Shown here: positions 6,806 through 7,084 of the stretch, one piece after another
How the letters are laid out: every line of letters begins with the position of its first letter
Position numbering within the stretch: position 1 is the first letter of the stretch
DNA from: Bryobacterales bacterium
GTDB lineage: Bacteria; Acidobacteriota; Terriglobia; Bryobacterales; Bryobacteraceae
DNA length: 7,084 nt
Assembly: GCA_003517725.1 (NCBI GenBank)
Contig: DOZZ01000080.1
Coordinates: forward strand, 49,808-56,891
Direction: 5' to 3'
Program-made: the position numbers and the translations under genes
Notes under the pieces: generated by a model
Database searches by the model: none
What the model was told of the DNA's origin: nothing
Seen by the model: only the letters and a program-made list of their open reading frames with translations

Positions 6806-7084
6806 CTATTGCCCCTGCGCCAGCGTGTAGCCCGCGGCGCCGTCGAAGGTGCGCAGCGTCTCGACCTTGACAATATCGTGGCCCGCGGCCGCGACCTTCT
6901 GCAACAGCGCCAGCACTTCTTCCTGCGTGGTCGAGGCGCCGCCGGCTTTCAGAAAGCGGCAGCGATAGTTGTCGGTGACGAACGTCTCGCTCATATAGTT
7001 GGGCCAGATGGCGGTGCCGCGGTTCGACATCATCTGGAGCGTCAGCCCGGCATGCGTGATCGGCTTCAGCTTATCGCCGAACTC
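6806..7084 (-). CDS. icd: NADP-type isocitrate dehydrogenase, C-terminal domain only (5' part beyond window)
   Basis: The frame is open from the right window edge to TAG at 6806-6808, giving 92 visible residues. It reads EFGDKLKPITHAGLTLQMMS, then NRGTAIWPNYMSETFVTDNY, then RCRFLKAGG, and ends FDGAAGYTLAQGQ. This matches the extra C-terminal domain that I recall from the roughly 480-500 residue isocitrate dehydrogenases of the Thermus thermophilus type, with a SNRGT start, DHYRCRF-like strand and EFDGxxGYTxAQG tail. The enzyme oxidatively decarboxylates isocitrate to 2-oxoglutarate in the TCA cycle. The catalytic core is outside the window, so cofactor use and active-site residues cannot be checked. 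The ATGs at 7033 and 7030 are internal, because homologous sequence runs upstream of them. Its stop codon directly abuts the purE start, so icd and purEK are probably one transcript. Confidence 0.85.
   Translation of the reverse strand, partial: EFGDKLKPITHAGLTLQMMSNRGTAIWPNYMSETFVTDNYRCRFLKAGGASTTQEEVLALLQKVAAAGHDIVKVETLRTFDGAAGYTLAQGQ
6812..6816 (-). promoter_or_regulatory. Ribosome binding site of purE inside the icd 3' end
   Basis: The - strand reads AGGGG here, 6 nt before the purE ATG, and lies within the last codons of icd. It supports the ATG at 6805 and indicates that purE translation starts where icd translation stops. Confidence 0.65.

Overview
The window is a GC-rich bacterial chromosomal segment, densely coding on both strands. 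My best guess for the source is an Acidobacteriota member of the Bryobacterales/Solibacter type. This rests on the mix of genes (a large secreted PIG-L deacetylase with a ThuA-like tail, a secreted DUF6807/'PmoA' protein, a Thermus-type isocitrate dehydrogenase C-terminal domain) and on a paired-hairpin intergenic element of a kind I associate with such genomes. The taxonomic call is inference; no rRNA or other marker is present.

Left part (1-1408): the 3' part of nuoB (respiratory complex I, subunit carrying cluster N2) runs off the left edge on the + strand. It is followed not by nuoC but by a 61-bp gap holding two adjacent TGAA-loop hairpins, and then by a convergent patatin-like phospholipase gene on the - strand.

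Middle (1409-4929): a divergent 845-codon gene encodes an exported PIG-L/LmbE-type metal-dependent deacetylase with Ig-like middle domains and a GATase/ThuA-like C-terminal domain. Its 5' end almost touches that of the patatin gene, so the two must share or overlap their control region. Convergent to it lies a gene for an exported DUF6807 (formerly 'methane oxygenase PmoA') protein, whose family probably works on carbohydrate-related substrates but has no settled function.

Right part (4967-7084): all genes are on the - strand. In transcription order they are the 3' end of an NADP-type isocitrate dehydrogenase gene (cut by the window edge), purE, purK, and a small 56-codon basic-protein gene with a strong Shine-Dalgarno. 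icd abuts purE with no spacer, and purE overlaps purK by 4 bp through a TTGA junction. PurK makes N5-CAIR from AIR, ATP and bicarbonate, and PurE isomerises it to CAIR, so the two form one consecutive pair in de novo purine synthesis. Their close coupling to a TCA-cycle gene is the notable layout feature. The DUF6807 gene lies 37 bp beyond the small gene in the same direction and could be read from the same transcript.

I found no CRISPR array, insertion sequence, tRNA, rRNA or clear defence system. The window looks mainly like ordinary chromosomal housekeeping and exported-enzyme genes, with a few layout features worth checking.
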